Below, one piece after another: positions 8,834 through 16,890 of a stretch of 32,003 bases of DNA. Position numbers and translations under genes: made by a program. Each line of letters starts with the position of its first letter. The stretch's first letter is position 1. The notes below the pieces were generated by a model. The model did not search any database and was not told the origin of the DNA. It saw only the letters and a program-made list of their open reading frames with translations. Location: contig NZ_JAKRNE010000021.1 of assembly GCF_022347205.1 (NCBI RefSeq), positions 1-32,003 of the forward strand, given 5' to 3'. This stretch comes from Corynebacterium sp. ACRPO. Its GTDB lineage: Bacteria; Actinomycetota; Actinomycetes; Mycobacteriales; Mycobacteriaceae.

Positions 8834-9823
8834 ATGGCTGAGTTGAAATCCACTATTTCCGAACAACTCCGCAAATTCTGGCGTGCCAGCGAGAAGGAAT
8901 TGACCGATTCCCCGCGTCGCGGCATCGCCTCCCCTGCCGAAGCCACGGCACTGCGCGAGGAGGTCGCGGCCGAGATTGCGGACCTCATCAAAGCGCAGAA
9001 GGTAAAGACCAGCCCCGGCGATACCGCCCTCGACGCCGATGCCGCCGCTACCCTCCCGCTAGGCGCACGCATGAAGCCACGTGGGATCTTCGAAGATGAC
9101 TGGGGCGCACGTCCTACCGCACAGCGCCCCTGGCCGGTCATCCTCATTCACGGCACCTGCGATACCAAGGGCGTATGGCAAATCCTCGGCAATGAGCTGC
9201 GCCAAGACGGCTGGGCGGTCTTCGCCCCTGACTACGGCCGTCGCGCCACCCAGCCCCTTGCAGAATCCGCCGAGCAACTCGATGCTTATATCCGCACCGT
9301 GCGCATGGTCACCGGCGCGGACAAGGTCATCCTCATCGGCCACTCGCAGGGCGGGCTCCTCGCCCGCTATTGGATGCGCATGATTGGCGGCGCCGAGCAT
9401 GTCCTCCATCTGATGTGCATCAGCGCGCCAAACCACGGAACTACTTACGGAGGCATCGTCAGCCGCCTCATTCGCACCCCGCGCCAAGAGGCGGTTATGC
9501 GCTCCGTCATCGATGGTTGGTTTGGGCCGGCGGGAATGGACCAAATTGTCGGCAGCGAAGCGTTACGCGAGGCCAATCGCGATGGCGACTTGGAAGCAGG
9601 GGTGAGCTATACCTGCATTGCCACGCGGTCTGATGCCGTCGTGGTCCCACCCGAAACCTGCTTCCTCGACCCCCGCGGCGTCGCAGAGGGCACCGTGCGA
9701 AATATTTATGTCCAAGACTTCGACCGCCGAGCAGTGGTCATGCACGAGGATATGCCCATGGATAAGCGCGTCCACGCCATCGTGCGCACCATCTTGGAAT
9801 TAGTAGAGACTATCCCACGCTAG
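8834..9823 (+). CDS. Alpha/beta-hydrolase, lipase/esterase-like
   Basis: The 329-residue protein has an alpha/beta-hydrolase core. It carries the oxyanion-hole segment VILIHGTCDT, the nucleophile elbow GHSQGG with Ser171, and a helper motif ISAPNHGT. The catalytic acid and histidine are probably the Asp of TRSDAVV and the His of KRVHAIV near the C-terminus. The pattern resembles class-2 bacterial lipases/esterases (EstA/LipA type). Unlike them it has no signal peptide, and its charged 70-residue N-terminal region suggests cytoplasmic action. Substrate is unknown. It appears monocistronic, with a possible leaderless start and a DtxR-type box upstream. Its stop codon abuts that of the convergent sirtuin gene with no gap. 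Confidence 0.8.
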   Translation: MAELKSTISEQLRKFWRASEKELTDSPRRGIASPAEATALREEVAAEIADLIKAQKVKTSPGDTALDADAAATLPLGARMKPRGIFEDDWGARPTAQRPWPVILIHGTCDTKGVWQILGNELRQDGWAVFAPDYGRRATQPLAESAEQLDAYIRTVRMVTGADKVILIGHSQGGLLARYWMRMIGGAEHVLHLMCISAPNHGTTYGGIVSRLIRTPRQEAVMRSVIDGWFGPAGMDQIVGSEALREANRDGDLEAGVSYTCIATRSDAVVVPPETCFLDPRGVAEGTVRNIYVQDFDRRAVVMHEDMPMDKRVHAIVRTILELVETIPR

Positions 9824-10747
9824 TTAGAGCTCCAGCTCATCAAGGACCGCGTCAAAGGCTGGGCCCACCTGCGTGCGCCACAGCGTATCCACCTTCTGAT
9901 CACCCCGGCCGGGGCCGCCATTGATGACGGCTACGCGCTTGCCCTGCTTCTTTGCCTCCAGCACAAAGCGATACCCACTCATCACCGCAAGAGAGGACCC
10001 AGCCACCAGCAGCGAGCGCGCCTGTCCCAACACGGCAAAGGCGGCATCGCGGCGCTCAGCCGGCACGGGTTCGCCAAAGTAGACGACGTCTGGTTTCAAT
10101 AATTCCGATCCACAGCTCTCGCATCCGGCCATGCGAAACGCTGCCACGGCGGCCTCATCCAGGGTCACGTCACCATCCGGATTCACTTGGTCCGCCTCCA
10201 CCACTAGGCGCTCCAAGTACCCCGGATTTGCTGCGGCCAAACGCGCATCGAAGTGCGGCCGCGCCTCCCGGTGCCCGCACATCAAACACACCACGGTTTC
10301 CATATCGCCATGCAGCGCCACCAGATTCATGGTTCCTGCCTGTTTATGCAGGCCATCTACGTTTTGCGTGACCACACCATTGACCAGCCCGGCGCGCTCT
10401 AATTCCACGAGCGCGTAGTGCGTGCGATTCGGCACCGCGGAATCCATGACTCGCCACCCCACAAAGCTGCGGGCCCAATACCTATGGCTCGCGGCCGGGT
10501 CGTAGCGAAATTCCTGATAGGTCATCGGCCGGTGCCTACTGAGCGAGCCGCGCGGTCCCCGATAATCCGGCACGCCCGAGTCCGTAGATACCCCAGCCCC
10601 GGTCAGCACCATCACTGGGCCCTCGCGCAGCTGCTTGACGACGTCCCCCAAAGCCCTCCCCGGCTCCGTATGCGGCGCCGATTCTTCGACCACTCGGGCG
10701 ATCGAACGCAGCGCAGACCGGTGGGCAAGGGAGACGGCGGGATCCAT
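9824..10747 (-). CDS. Sirtuin, NAD-dependent protein deacylase
   Basis: The 307-residue Sir2-family protein has the NAD-binding GAGVSTDSGVPDYRG (from G50), TQNVDG (127-132) and catalytic His146 (ALHGD). Four zinc-binding cysteines are present: C154/C157 (CLMCG) and C209/C212 (CESCG). The C-terminal GSSLAV and INGGPG motifs are also visible. It removes acyl groups from lysine using NAD+. Length and a long insert between the cysteine pairs fit the actinobacterial group rather than the shorter CobB type. It begins 10 bp after bsaP on the same strand, so it is probably the third gene of the biotin operon, an unusual partner for biotin synthesis. Confidence 0.9.
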   Translation of the reverse strand: MDPAVSLAHRSALRSIARVVEESAPHTEPGRALGDVVKQLREGPVMVLTGAGVSTDSGVPDYRGPRGSLSRHRPMTYQEFRYDPAASHRYWARSFVGWRVMDSAVPNRTHYALVELERAGLVNGVVTQNVDGLHKQAGTMNLVALHGDMETVVCLMCGHREARPHFDARLAAANPGYLERLVVEADQVNPDGDVTLDEAAVAAFRMAGCESCGSELLKPDVVYFGEPVPAERRDAAFAVLGQARSLLVAGSSLAVMSGYRFVLEAKKQGKRVAVINGGPGRGDQKVDTLWRTQVGPAFDAVLDELEL

Positions 10748-10757
10748 GCCCCCGATG

Positions 10758-11030
10758 CTAGCTTTCGGGCAGGTGCTCTACATAGAGCCACTCCGAATCC
10801 AGCTCCCCGTGGCGCGAGCACTTAGTATGCCAACCATCGGGGCGCACCTGGGCCACCATGCGGCGGCCACAGATCTGGCAGTAGCGCGGCACATCGAGGC
10901 CGGCTGCGGCCGCGGGGTGCAGCGTGAAGACCTCTTCGATCGGTTTGCCGGTATTCGGATGGAAAATCGGCTCGTTCCCTGAAAGGACGGCGGCAGCCAA
11001 TTCGGATGTTGGCTCGGATAAACCAGGCAC
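10758..11030 (-). CDS. bsaP: BsaP-like biotin synthase auxiliary protein
   Basis: The 90-residue protein has a metal-ligand pattern C51-x2-C54 (CQICGRRM), C71 and H74, and a conserved opening ([25 protein letters not shown]). Actinobacteria often carry such a small protein directly after bioB; it is described as BsaP, an accessory factor for BioB that binds an iron-sulfur cluster. The GTG start shares its G with the bioB TAG stop (TAGTG), so translation is coupled. AAGG lies a few bases upstream. The assignment rests on motif and position; the family function is known from mycobacterial homologues. Confidence 0.8.
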   Translation of the reverse strand: MPGLSEPTSELAAAVLSGNEPIFHPNTGKPIEEVFTLHPAAAAGLDVPRYCQICGRRMVAQVRPDGWHTKCSRHGELDSEWLYVEHLPES

Positions 11031-12010
11031 TATAGGGCCTTAATCGGCAGGTCGATGCGGTGCAACATGTCCACATCCTTTTCAATCTGCTGGCCCAGGG
11101 TGGTCAGGTAGTTGCCGGCGATAATGGCGTTGATGCCGCCGAGGAGGCCGCGCTCAGTGCCGTCGTCGCCAAGCGAAAGCTCGCGGCCACCAGCAAAGCG
11201 CAAGGTGGTAGACGGCATGGCCAGGCGGAACGCCGCCACGGCGCGCAGGCCTTCACCCAAGGGAACCAGCGGGCGATCCGCGAAGGGGGTGCCCGGGCGC
11301 GGATCAAGGAAGTTCATCGGTACCTCGCACGGATCAATCTCTGCCAGCTGCGCGGCGAACTCGGCGCGCTGCTCCAGGGACTCGCCCATGCCGATGATGC
11401 CGCCGCAGCAGACCTCCATGCCTACCTCGCGCACGTAGTCGAGGGTCTGCTTGCGCTCCTCCCAGGTGTGGGTGGTAACCACATTAGGGAAGAAGGAACG
11501 GGAGGTCTCCAGGTTGTGGTTATAGCGCTGCGCTCCCATATCCTTCAGGCGCTGCGCCTGCTCGCGGGTCAGGGTGCCTAGCGAGCAAGAAATCTCAATA
11601 TCGACGGCGTCATTAATCGCGGCAATCGCCTCGCCCACCTGGTCCAGCAAACGATCGTCCGGGGACTTCACCGCGGCAACAATGCAGAACTCGGTAGCGC
11701 CGGACTTAGCGGTCTTCTGTGCCGCCTCCACCAGTTCCGGAATGTTCAGGCGCACGGCGCGCACCGGGGACTCAAAAAGGCCGGACTGGGAACAGAAGTG
11801 GCAATCCTCTGGGCAGCCACCGGTCTTAATGGAGATAATGCCTTCCACCGATACGTCTGGACCACACCACTTCAGGCGGGTCTGGTGGGCGATATCGGCA
11901 ATTTCCTCCAGCCGGGAATCCGGAACCTGCAGTACCTGCAGCAGCTCTTCCTGGTTGAGGCCTTTGCCTTGCTCTAGGGCTTTCTCACGGGCGATGTCAA
12001 CGATGCTCAT
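11030..12010 (-). CDS. bioB: BioB, biotin synthase
   Basis: This radical-SAM enzyme of 326 residues converts dethiobiotin to biotin. The radical-SAM cysteines are C66, C70 and C73 ([10 protein letters not shown]). Other landmarks are [43 protein letters not shown] and the C-terminal GNYLTTLGQ. The frame is open to a TTG at 12040, but that codon is part of the BioQ operator, so the ATG at 12010 ([12 protein letters not shown]) is chosen. A weak TAGGG lies about 10 nt upstream. bsaP and the sirtuin follow in tight order. No bioA, bioD or bioF is in the window. Confidence 0.96.
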   Translation of the reverse strand: MSIVDIAREKALEQGKGLNQEELLQVLQVPDSRLEEIADIAHQTRLKWCGPDVSVEGIISIKTGGCPEDCHFCSQSGLFESPVRAVRLNIPELVEAAQKTAKSGATEFCIVAAVKSPDDRLLDQVGEAIAAINDAVDIEISCSLGTLTREQAQRLKDMGAQRYNHNLETSRSFFPNVVTTHTWEERKQTLDYVREVGMEVCCGGIIGMGESLEQRAEFAAQLAEIDPCEVPMNFLDPRPGTPFADRPLVPLGEGLRAVAAFRLAMPSTTLRFAGGRELSLGDDGTERGLLGGINAIIAGNYLTTLGQQIEKDVDMLHRIDLPIKAL

Positions 12011-12025
12011 GGTGGTAAACCCTAC

Positions 12026-12040
12026 TTGAACGGCGTTCAA
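12026..12040. promoter_or_regulatory. BioQ-type operator between bioB and the M20 peptidase gene
   Basis: TTGAACGGCGTTCAA is a perfect 6-bp inverted repeat with a 3-bp centre. It contains TGAAC-N3-GTTCA, which I recall as the consensus of BioQ, the TetR-type repressor of biotin genes in corynebacteria and mycobacteria. It ends 15 bp before the bioB ATG, near where transcription would start, so binding should block bioB. AT-rich -10 candidates (TATAAAT on plus, 12058-12064) lie beside it, so the divergent peptidase gene might also be affected. Confidence 0.8.
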
Positions 12041-12088
12041 CTTTGGTTAAAACCACATATAAATCTGTACGGAACTACCCTCGGGGGC

Positions 12089-13399
12089 ATGACGCTTTAT
12101 GATGACACCCTCTCCCTCCTCCAAGAGCTTATCCGCAATGCCTGCGTTAATGACCTCACCCCGGATTCCGGCCACGAGGTGCGCAATGCGGATAGCCTGG
12201 AAAAATTCTTCGCGGGCGAAGACGTGCAGATTGAGCGCTTCGAGTCCCACCCGGGCCGCGTTTCCATCGTCGTGACCGTTCCTGGCGATCCGGACAAGGA
12301 ACCGCTCACCCTCATGGGCCACACGGACGTCGTGCCCGTGGACGAGCCCAAGTGGACCAAGCCGCCCTTTGAGGCGCTCATCGAAGACGGCAAGCTCTAC
12401 GGCCGCGGTTCCGTAGACATGCTCTTTATTACCGCCACCATGGCCGCCGTCACCCGCGAGGTCGCCCGCACCGGCAACACGGGCGGCACCCTCGCCTTTG
12501 TGGGCATGGCCGATGAGGAGGCCCGCGGCGGTCTCGGCGTGCGCTTTATGTCCGAGAACCACCCCGATGCTTTTTCCTGGAAGAACTGCTTGTCTGAAAC
12601 CGGCGGTAGCCACCTGCCCGGCGCGGTGGGATTCAACGTGGGCGAAAAGGGCGCCGGCCAGCGCCGCCTGCACGTACACGGCGATGCCGGCCATGGCTCC
12701 ACTCCTTATGGCAAGGACTTTGCCATCGTCAAGATCGGTGAGGTAGCCCGCCGCATAGCCGCCGCCGAACCACCCACAGCCTCCAATGAGATCTGGGAGG
12801 GCTTTGTGCGCACCTTCAAGTTCGACCCCCAGACGGAGCAGGAGCTTATCGACGGCACCGGTGACTACTCCAAATTCGGCAACCTCGACGCCTACGCACA
12901 TGCCTTTAGCCACACCACCATCGCCGAGACCGTCCTGCGCGCCGGCGGTGCCATCAACGTGCTGCCTTCACATGCCTACCTGGAAATGGACGTGCGCCCC
13001 TTCCCCGGCCAGACCCAGGAGGATCTGGATGACTTCCTGCGCAGCGCGCTCGGGGACATGGCCGATGAGGTAGAAATCGAACACCTCATTACTGAAGATG
13101 CCACGCAATCCTCCACCGATACCGAGCTGTGGCGCGCCATTGAGGCCACCTCCAAGGAATTCTTCCCCGATAAGGACGTTGTCCCAGTTCACGCCACCGG
13201 CGGCTCGGACCTGCGCTTCGCCCGCCGCAAGGGCGGCAATGCCTATGGCTTTGCCATGCACGCCGAGGGCCGCGATATGGCCAGCGCCAATTCGCAGCTG
13301 CACAGCCACGACGAGCACCTCTACCTAGAGGACCTCGAGCTCACCGTCCGCGCCTACCGCAGCCTGGTCAATCGCTTCCTTGGCCTGTCACAGGCGTAA
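12089..13399 (+). CDS. M20-family metallopeptidase (dipeptidase/deacylase type)
   Basis: The 436-residue protein belongs to the M20/ArgE/DapE family of dizinc hydrolases. Metal ligands and catalytic residues can be placed: H78 (MGHTDVVP), bridging D110 (GRGSVDM), and general base E143 with E144 (ADEEA). A final histidine should lie in NSQLHSHDEHLY near the C-terminus. A dimerisation insert fills the middle. Substrate is not predictable from sequence. The frame is open from 12026, but the first 21 codons overlap the BioQ operator and -10 region, so the ATG at 12089 is preferred. A GGGGG run lies unusually close to this ATG. Confidence 0.88.
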   Translation: MTLYDDTLSLLQELIRNACVNDLTPDSGHEVRNADSLEKFFAGEDVQIERFESHPGRVSIVVTVPGDPDKEPLTLMGHTDVVPVDEPKWTKPPFEALIEDGKLYGRGSVDMLFITATMAAVTREVARTGNTGGTLAFVGMADEEARGGLGVRFMSENHPDAFSWKNCLSETGGSHLPGAVGFNVGEKGAGQRRLHVHGDAGHGSTPYGKDFAIVKIGEVARRIAAAEPPTASNEIWEGFVRTFKFDPQTEQELIDGTGDYSKFGNLDAYAHAFSHTTIAETVLRAGGAINVLPSHAYLEMDVRPFPGQTQEDLDDFLRSALGDMADEVEIEHLITEDATQSSTDTELWRAIEATSKEFFPDKDVVPVHATGGSDLRFARRKGGNAYGFAMHAEGRDMASANSQLHSHDEHLYLEDLELTVRAYRSLVNRFLGLSQA

Positions 13400-13412
13400 C
13401 AAGTGTGGCAAG

Positions 13413-13982
13413 ATGTCTGGCATGAGCTTTGCACGTAAGTCCGCGCTGCTTTCTGCAGCCACCGCCCTGACCGTAACCCTCGCCGCCCCTGCCGCTGCCC
13501 ATGCCGACGCCGTTGATAACCTCCTCGACAAGATGCCTGCCGGCCAGATTTCCTGCTCCCAGGCACAGCAGTACTGGACCAACTCCGCTGACTACAACCA
13601 GAAGAAGTCCCAGGCCCTTGCCGTTGCCACCGTGCACCCACGCGGCAACGAGGTCCGCGGCGCCATCGGCCGCATGGATGAGGCCATTGCCCGCTGCGGC
13701 CTAAACGGCACCACCGGTCAGGGCAAGCCGGTCAACACCGGCGGCCAGCGCGGCAATGCTCCTGCGCCAAAGCCGGCTCCGGCCCCCGCACCAGCTCCAG
13801 CCAAGAACGCCAAGGTCATCGAGCTGGGCACCATCCCTGGCCAGCCGACTGTCGACGTCCCCTTCCTAGGCCAGACCTTCCGCATCCCGGACGCGGCCAA
13901 GATTGCCCAGAACGCTGTATCCCAGTTCCAGCTGCCACAGATCCCGCAGATCCAGCAGCTGCAGCAGCTGTCTTCCTTCTAA
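13413..13982 (+). CDS. Small secreted protein of unknown function
   Basis: The product has about 189 residues and an N-terminal Sec signal peptide (MSFARKSALLSAATALTVTL, then APAAAHADA), with cleavage likely after ADA. The mature part has a cysteine in ISCSQAQQYW and another in AIARCGL, possibly a disulfide. It then has a Pro/Ala linker (PAPKPAPAPAPAPAK), a short TIPGQPTVDVPFLGQTFRIPD segment and a Gln-rich tail (QFQLPQIPQIQQLQQL). It is probably exported to the cell envelope. Starts at 13413 or 13422 are both possible; neither has a strong ribosome-binding site. It begins 13 bp after the peptidase stop and may be cotranscribed. No family was recognised. Confidence 0.7.
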   Translation: MSGMSFARKSALLSAATALTVTLAAPAAAHADAVDNLLDKMPAGQISCSQAQQYWTNSADYNQKKSQALAVATVHPRGNEVRGAIGRMDEAIARCGLNGTTGQGKPVNTGGQRGNAPAPKPAPAPAPAPAKNAKVIELGTIPGQPTVDVPFLGQTFRIPDAAKIAQNAVSQFQLPQIPQIQQLQQLSSF

Positions 13983-13998
13983 GACTCTCACTTGGCCG

Positions 13999-14013
13999 GA
14001 CCGCTTAGCGGTC
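13999..14013. terminator. Short hairpin between convergent genes
   Basis: GACCGC-TTA-GCGGTC forms a 6-bp stem with a 3-base loop. It sits in the 22-bp gap between the secreted-protein gene and the convergent CHY gene, and overlaps the latter's stop codon. No U-tract follows on either side, so termination there is a guess from position. Confidence 0.3.
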
Positions 14014-14310
14014 TAGCTGAAAATAGATCCCGGCATGCGCACTGCAGCCGGGATTAAATTTATGCCCACAGTGGGGACACGCAGGCGCGGCGGAATAGGC
14101 GTGGTAGTTCATCTCAGTGCGGCAGGCGCCGCAGAGTACCGAGGGGGCGTCGACAAGCATGGACCCAAACTCATGCTCAGTGAGCTCGGCGTGGCACAGC
14201 GCGCAGGCAAAATACTTCCCACAGGTAGCGCACTTATTGGCCACCACATCCAGCGGCGAATGCCAATGCTTGCACCGGCCCTCCGCATCAATCGCGCCGT
14301 GAATCTTCAT
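14005..14310 (-). CDS. CHY-type zinc-finger protein
   Basis: The 101-residue protein is rich in metal ligands: C13-x-H15-x-H17, C27-x2-C30, C36-x2-C39-H40, then the pairs CGAC and CPHC and a late cysteine/histidine group (GCSAHAGIYF). This order matches the CHY zinc finger, which is found in small bacterial proteins and eukaryotic ubiquitin ligases. Its bacterial role is not established. The start MKIHGAID at 14310 is chosen because conservation begins there. The gene overlaps the end of the upstream membrane-protein gene by 23 nt, so it belongs to the same operon. Confidence 0.8.
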   Translation of the reverse strand: MKIHGAIDAEGRCKHWHSPLDVVANKCATCGKYFACALCHAELTEHEFGSMLVDAPSVLCGACRTEMNYHAYSAAPACPHCGHKFNPGCSAHAGIYFQLDR

Positions 14311-15127
14311 GGCCGTCAGCATACGCGCCATCCTGTTGCCACTGCTGCTTCTTTTCCTCTGATTTCTTGGCATTGCGCACGGCCTGAATGCCCACCACGA
14401 TGGCAATGATGAGCGGTACCCACACCTTGCTGTAATCCATGAGGAATACGAGCCAGTCGGGCGGATCGATGTCGATGTTGAAGTCGAAATTCGGCACCGG
14501 CAGCTCTATCTGCGGAAACTCCGGCACCGGGAGCGCGATATCCGGCAGGTTAATCTCCGGCAGCTCCCAATCCGGCAGCAATCGGGACAAGATGCGGCTG
14601 ATGATCGGGCCTAGCACGATCACGCCAATGGCCCAGCCGGACTTTCCCAAGCCACCCAAAAGCGGATACAGCACCCGCTTAAAGGAGCTTTCCTCCATGG
14701 CGTGGCGGCGCTTTTCCCCCACGGAGCCGGCCGGGGGCTCGAGGGCAACTGCCTCCTCCCCATTGCGGTAGTACACGTCGAGGAGCTCGCCAAAGGGGGA
14801 GGCTTGGATATCTAGATAAGGTTTGCTGCGCGGGGCGGAGTTCTCGAGCAGGGTGAGGTCTTTTTCGATCTTCTTCTTAAGCGAATAGCGGCCCGCACGC
14901 GGTCGATCGTGGCGGCTGCGTACCTGACCGTTCACCACAATCTGCAAGCGTGGGCTCGGGTTCTTCCGCCAGAGCCGGAGGCGTTCCGGCAGGGTGGCAT
15001 CGCCTGGAACCGGGGTGAAGTCCTTCGCTTTCTTAGGCCACTGGCCCATCTCCGCGAATTCGGCATCATACCCGCGCTGCACCTCAATGGTGCCCACCTC
15101 GGGGTGCTCTAGGCGCCACCTCTCCAT
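14288..15127 (-). CDS. Unknown membrane protein with Leu-Pro repeat segment
   Basis: This 279-residue protein is not recognised. Residues 1-150 form a charged soluble region. A membrane helix follows (SGWAIGVIVLGPIISRIL), then a periodic proline-rich stretch of about 40 residues with units such as LPEINLPDIALPVPEF and ending FDFNIDIDPPDW. A second helix follows (WVPLIIAIVVGIQAV), and a Lys/Gln-rich tail. The repeat would sit between the two helices, on one face of the membrane. The ATG overlaps the upstream TAA (TAATG), so it is coupled to the 121-residue membrane protein. The CHY protein is encoded next. Confidence 0.65.
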   Translation of the reverse strand: MERWRLEHPEVGTIEVQRGYDAEFAEMGQWPKKAKDFTPVPGDATLPERLRLWRKNPSPRLQIVVNGQVRSRHDRPRAGRYSLKKKIEKDLTLLENSAPRSKPYLDIQASPFGELLDVYYRNGEEAVALEPPAGSVGEKRRHAMEESSFKRVLYPLLGGLGKSGWAIGVIVLGPIISRILSRLLPDWELPEINLPDIALPVPEFPQIELPVPNFDFNIDIDPPDWLVFLMDYSKVWVPLIIAIVVGIQAVRNAKKSEEKKQQWQQDGAYADGHEDSRRD

Positions 15128-15492
15128 TAGCTTTTCCCTTCCTTAGAGCCCACCAGGGCGCCCAGCCTGCTCGCGGCCCATGCCAGGAAAACAAATACTG
15201 GGAGGTATATCCAGGTGCCCTCGTTGAAGTAGAGGGATATGGCTGCAAAATACGCCAGCCCCGCCACGCAGAAAATGGTCCAGGAGGCGCGGAAAGTGGC
15301 GCCGTCGACAAGAGCGATGGCCACGGTCAGCACGGCCATGAGGATGAGCAAGGCGAGGCCGGGGACAAGGTGGTAGACAGCCGGCGGCAGGCCAACGAAG
15401 ACCGCGGCCATGGCTATGGGCGCCCACCACTGCCACCAGACGCGGCTGGGCTCGTCTTTCGTTTCCGCTTCTTCTTCTAGCTCCTCAAACAC
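15127..15492 (-). CDS. Small four-helix membrane protein, unknown
   Basis: The 121-residue protein has an acidic N-terminus (EELEEEAETKDE) and about four hydrophobic helices: PIAMAAVFVGLPPAVY, GLALLILMAVLTVAIALV, ASWTIFCVAGLAYFAAISLY and IYLPVFVFLAWAASRL. No family was recognised. It is the first gene of a three-gene minus-strand operon with the Leu-Pro repeat protein and the CHY protein. It diverges from the PrsW operon across a 118-bp region containing a strong palindrome (15558-15575). Confidence 0.6.
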   Translation of the reverse strand: MFEELEEEAETKDEPSRVWWQWWAPIAMAAVFVGLPPAVYHLVPGLALLILMAVLTVAIALVDGATFRASWTIFCVAGLAYFAAISLYFNEGTWIYLPVFVFLAWAASRLGALVGSKEGKS

Positions 15493-15527
15493 GCACCCAA
15501 CCTATCACAGGGCTTGGCAGAACTTAT

Positions 15528-15575
15528 GGGGGAGAAATCCTCCCCGTGGTCGGCCTAATCCTCCCCGGGGAGGAT
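15528..15575. promoter_or_regulatory. Palindromic operator-like elements between divergent membrane operons
   Basis: ATCCTCCCCGGGGAGGAT at 15558-15575 is a perfect 18-bp palindrome. Another half-site, ATCCTCCCC, lies 21 bp upstream at 15537-15545, preceded by an inverted GGGGGAG at 15528-15534. The repeated half-site in a 118-bp divergent region suggests a shared regulator. The palindrome could also fold in RNA, but there is no U-tail. I do not recognise the motif. Confidence 0.45.
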
Positions 15576-15610
15576 ACCGCGATGAGCAGGGCATACCTAG
15601 CGTGGAGTAC

Positions 15611-16045
15611 ATGAAAAGCACACCACTCATCCTCGCGGCGGGCGTGGTATTTGGCGCCATCTATGGCACCAATGCACTCCTGCCAGACTTTTATGACAAC
15701 CCTACGTCTGAAGTGCAGGTCGGCTCGGCCCGCATCCCCGGATTATCCTGCACGGAAGAAGATGGCTCCACCAGCAGTGAACCACGCTGGGACTGTGACG
15801 GCACCCAGATCCGCGCTAAAGAAGTCGGCGTACAGGACAAAGACCAAGCCACCCGCCGGTACCTCCGGGCAATGGGGGAAGGTACGGCCATACCGGAAGG
15901 AGACATCGACCGCGACGGGGATAAGCGCACGCTTAGCGATGGCGACCTCGTAGCCATCAGCATTGAGGGCGATGGCCTCACCACGTTCCTCTCCTTGCAC
16001 GGACCGCGGGCTGAAGAACTTGCCCAGGAGGTAGAAAAAGCATGA
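15611..16045 (+). CDS. Membrane-anchored hypothetical protein upstream of prsW-like gene
   Basis: The 144-residue protein has an N-terminal hydrophobic segment (STPLILAAGVVFGAIYGTNALL) that could be a signal anchor. Two cysteines in the outer part (GLSCTEED and RWDCDG) could form a disulfide. A DRDGDKRTLSDGDL stretch looks acidic and EF-hand-like but is too short to assign. No family was recognised. The ATG at 15611 is chosen because the frame upstream runs into the divergent gene and palindrome; no strong ribosome-binding site is seen. Its TGA overlaps the next ATG (ATGA), so it is translated with the PrsW-like protease. Confidence 0.6.
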   Translation: MKSTPLILAAGVVFGAIYGTNALLPDFYDNPTSEVQVGSARIPGLSCTEEDGSTSSEPRWDCDGTQIRAKEVGVQDKDQATRRYLRAMGEGTAIPEGDIDRDGDKRTLSDGDLVAISIEGDGLTTFLSLHGPRAEELAQEVEKA

Positions 16046-16842
16046 AGAATCTGTACTGGCTATCTATCGCTTTCGGCCTGGTAGTTTCCGGCTTTTTCTT
16101 TGTTGATCGCCGTTTTACCGAGGTCGGACTCCTCGGCGCGCTCATCTGTGCGGGCCTGACGCTTGGACTGGGATTCTGGTGGTTTAGGCCGCGGCCAATG
16201 TGGCAGGGCATCCTATGGGGCGCGCTCGCCCAGCCGGTAGTGGTAAGCCTCAACGACCAGATGGTGGGGATTTCAGACAAGCTGGGGCTCACCTACCTGG
16301 ACGGGGCCTTTTACTCGCCGCTTCCGGAGGAAACCATCAAGCTCCTTGGCGTCGTCATTATTATTGCGGCCTTTGGGAACGTGCGGCATCCGTACCAGGC
16401 CGCCGCGATCGGCATGGCGGTAGGCCTGGGCTTCGATGCCATGGAAAACGTGCCGTTCATCCTCAACGCGGCCATCGATGACCTGGATGGCGATCTCTGG
16501 GGCGTACTCATTACCGGTACCGGGCGAATCTTCACCGGCGCCTTTGGCCATGCGCTGTATACGGGGGTTGCGGCGTGGGGCGTCGGCAAGCTCTATGCGG
16601 GTGCGCGCCACGGCTACTGGCAGGTGGCCGGATTCTGGCTGGCCGCCATCGCCCTGCATACCCTATTCAATGCCTCGACCATCATTGCGGGTGATTGGCC
16701 GGTGACCATTCTCCTTATCGCCCTCATCACGTGGACACTGGTCATTTGGGGCCTGCGATTCATGCGCAAGCAGGACAAGAAACACGCGGCACAAAGCAGC
16801 GAAAATTCCCTCCCAACTAAAGATCCGGAATATAGCTCCTGA
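16042..16842 (+). CDS. PrsW-family intramembrane protease
   Basis: The 266-residue polytopic protein has the PrsW signature. A double glutamate, E96-E97, opens the EETIK motif. M134-E135-N136 lies in the GFDAMENVPF motif, and the histidines H170 (FGHALYTG) and H206 (ALHTLFNAS) complete the set. These are the conserved polar residues of the glutamic-type membrane proteases related to CAAX proteases. Bacillus PrsW cleaves an anti-sigma factor; the substrate here is unknown. The coupled 144-residue membrane protein just upstream is an obvious candidate partner or substrate. The Lys-rich tail is probably cytoplasmic. Confidence 0.85.
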   Translation: MKNLYWLSIAFGLVVSGFFFVDRRFTEVGLLGALICAGLTLGLGFWWFRPRPMWQGILWGALAQPVVVSLNDQMVGISDKLGLTYLDGAFYSPLPEETIKLLGVVIIIAAFGNVRHPYQAAAIGMAVGLGFDAMENVPFILNAAIDDLDGDLWGVLITGTGRIFTGAFGHALYTGVAAWGVGKLYAGARHGYWQVAGFWLAAIALHTLFNASTIIAGDWPVTILLIALITWTLVIWGLRFMRKQDKKHAAQSSENSLPTKDPEYSS

Positions 16843-16890
16843 GCTGGTTCAATGCGGAGAAAAAGGCTCGTGTCCGAGGGGTGTTATAAG

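Noticed and set aside
12011..12040. TTG start for bioB ten codons upstream
   Set aside because: The codons are part of the perfect BioQ palindrome, and BioB conservation begins at MSIVDI.
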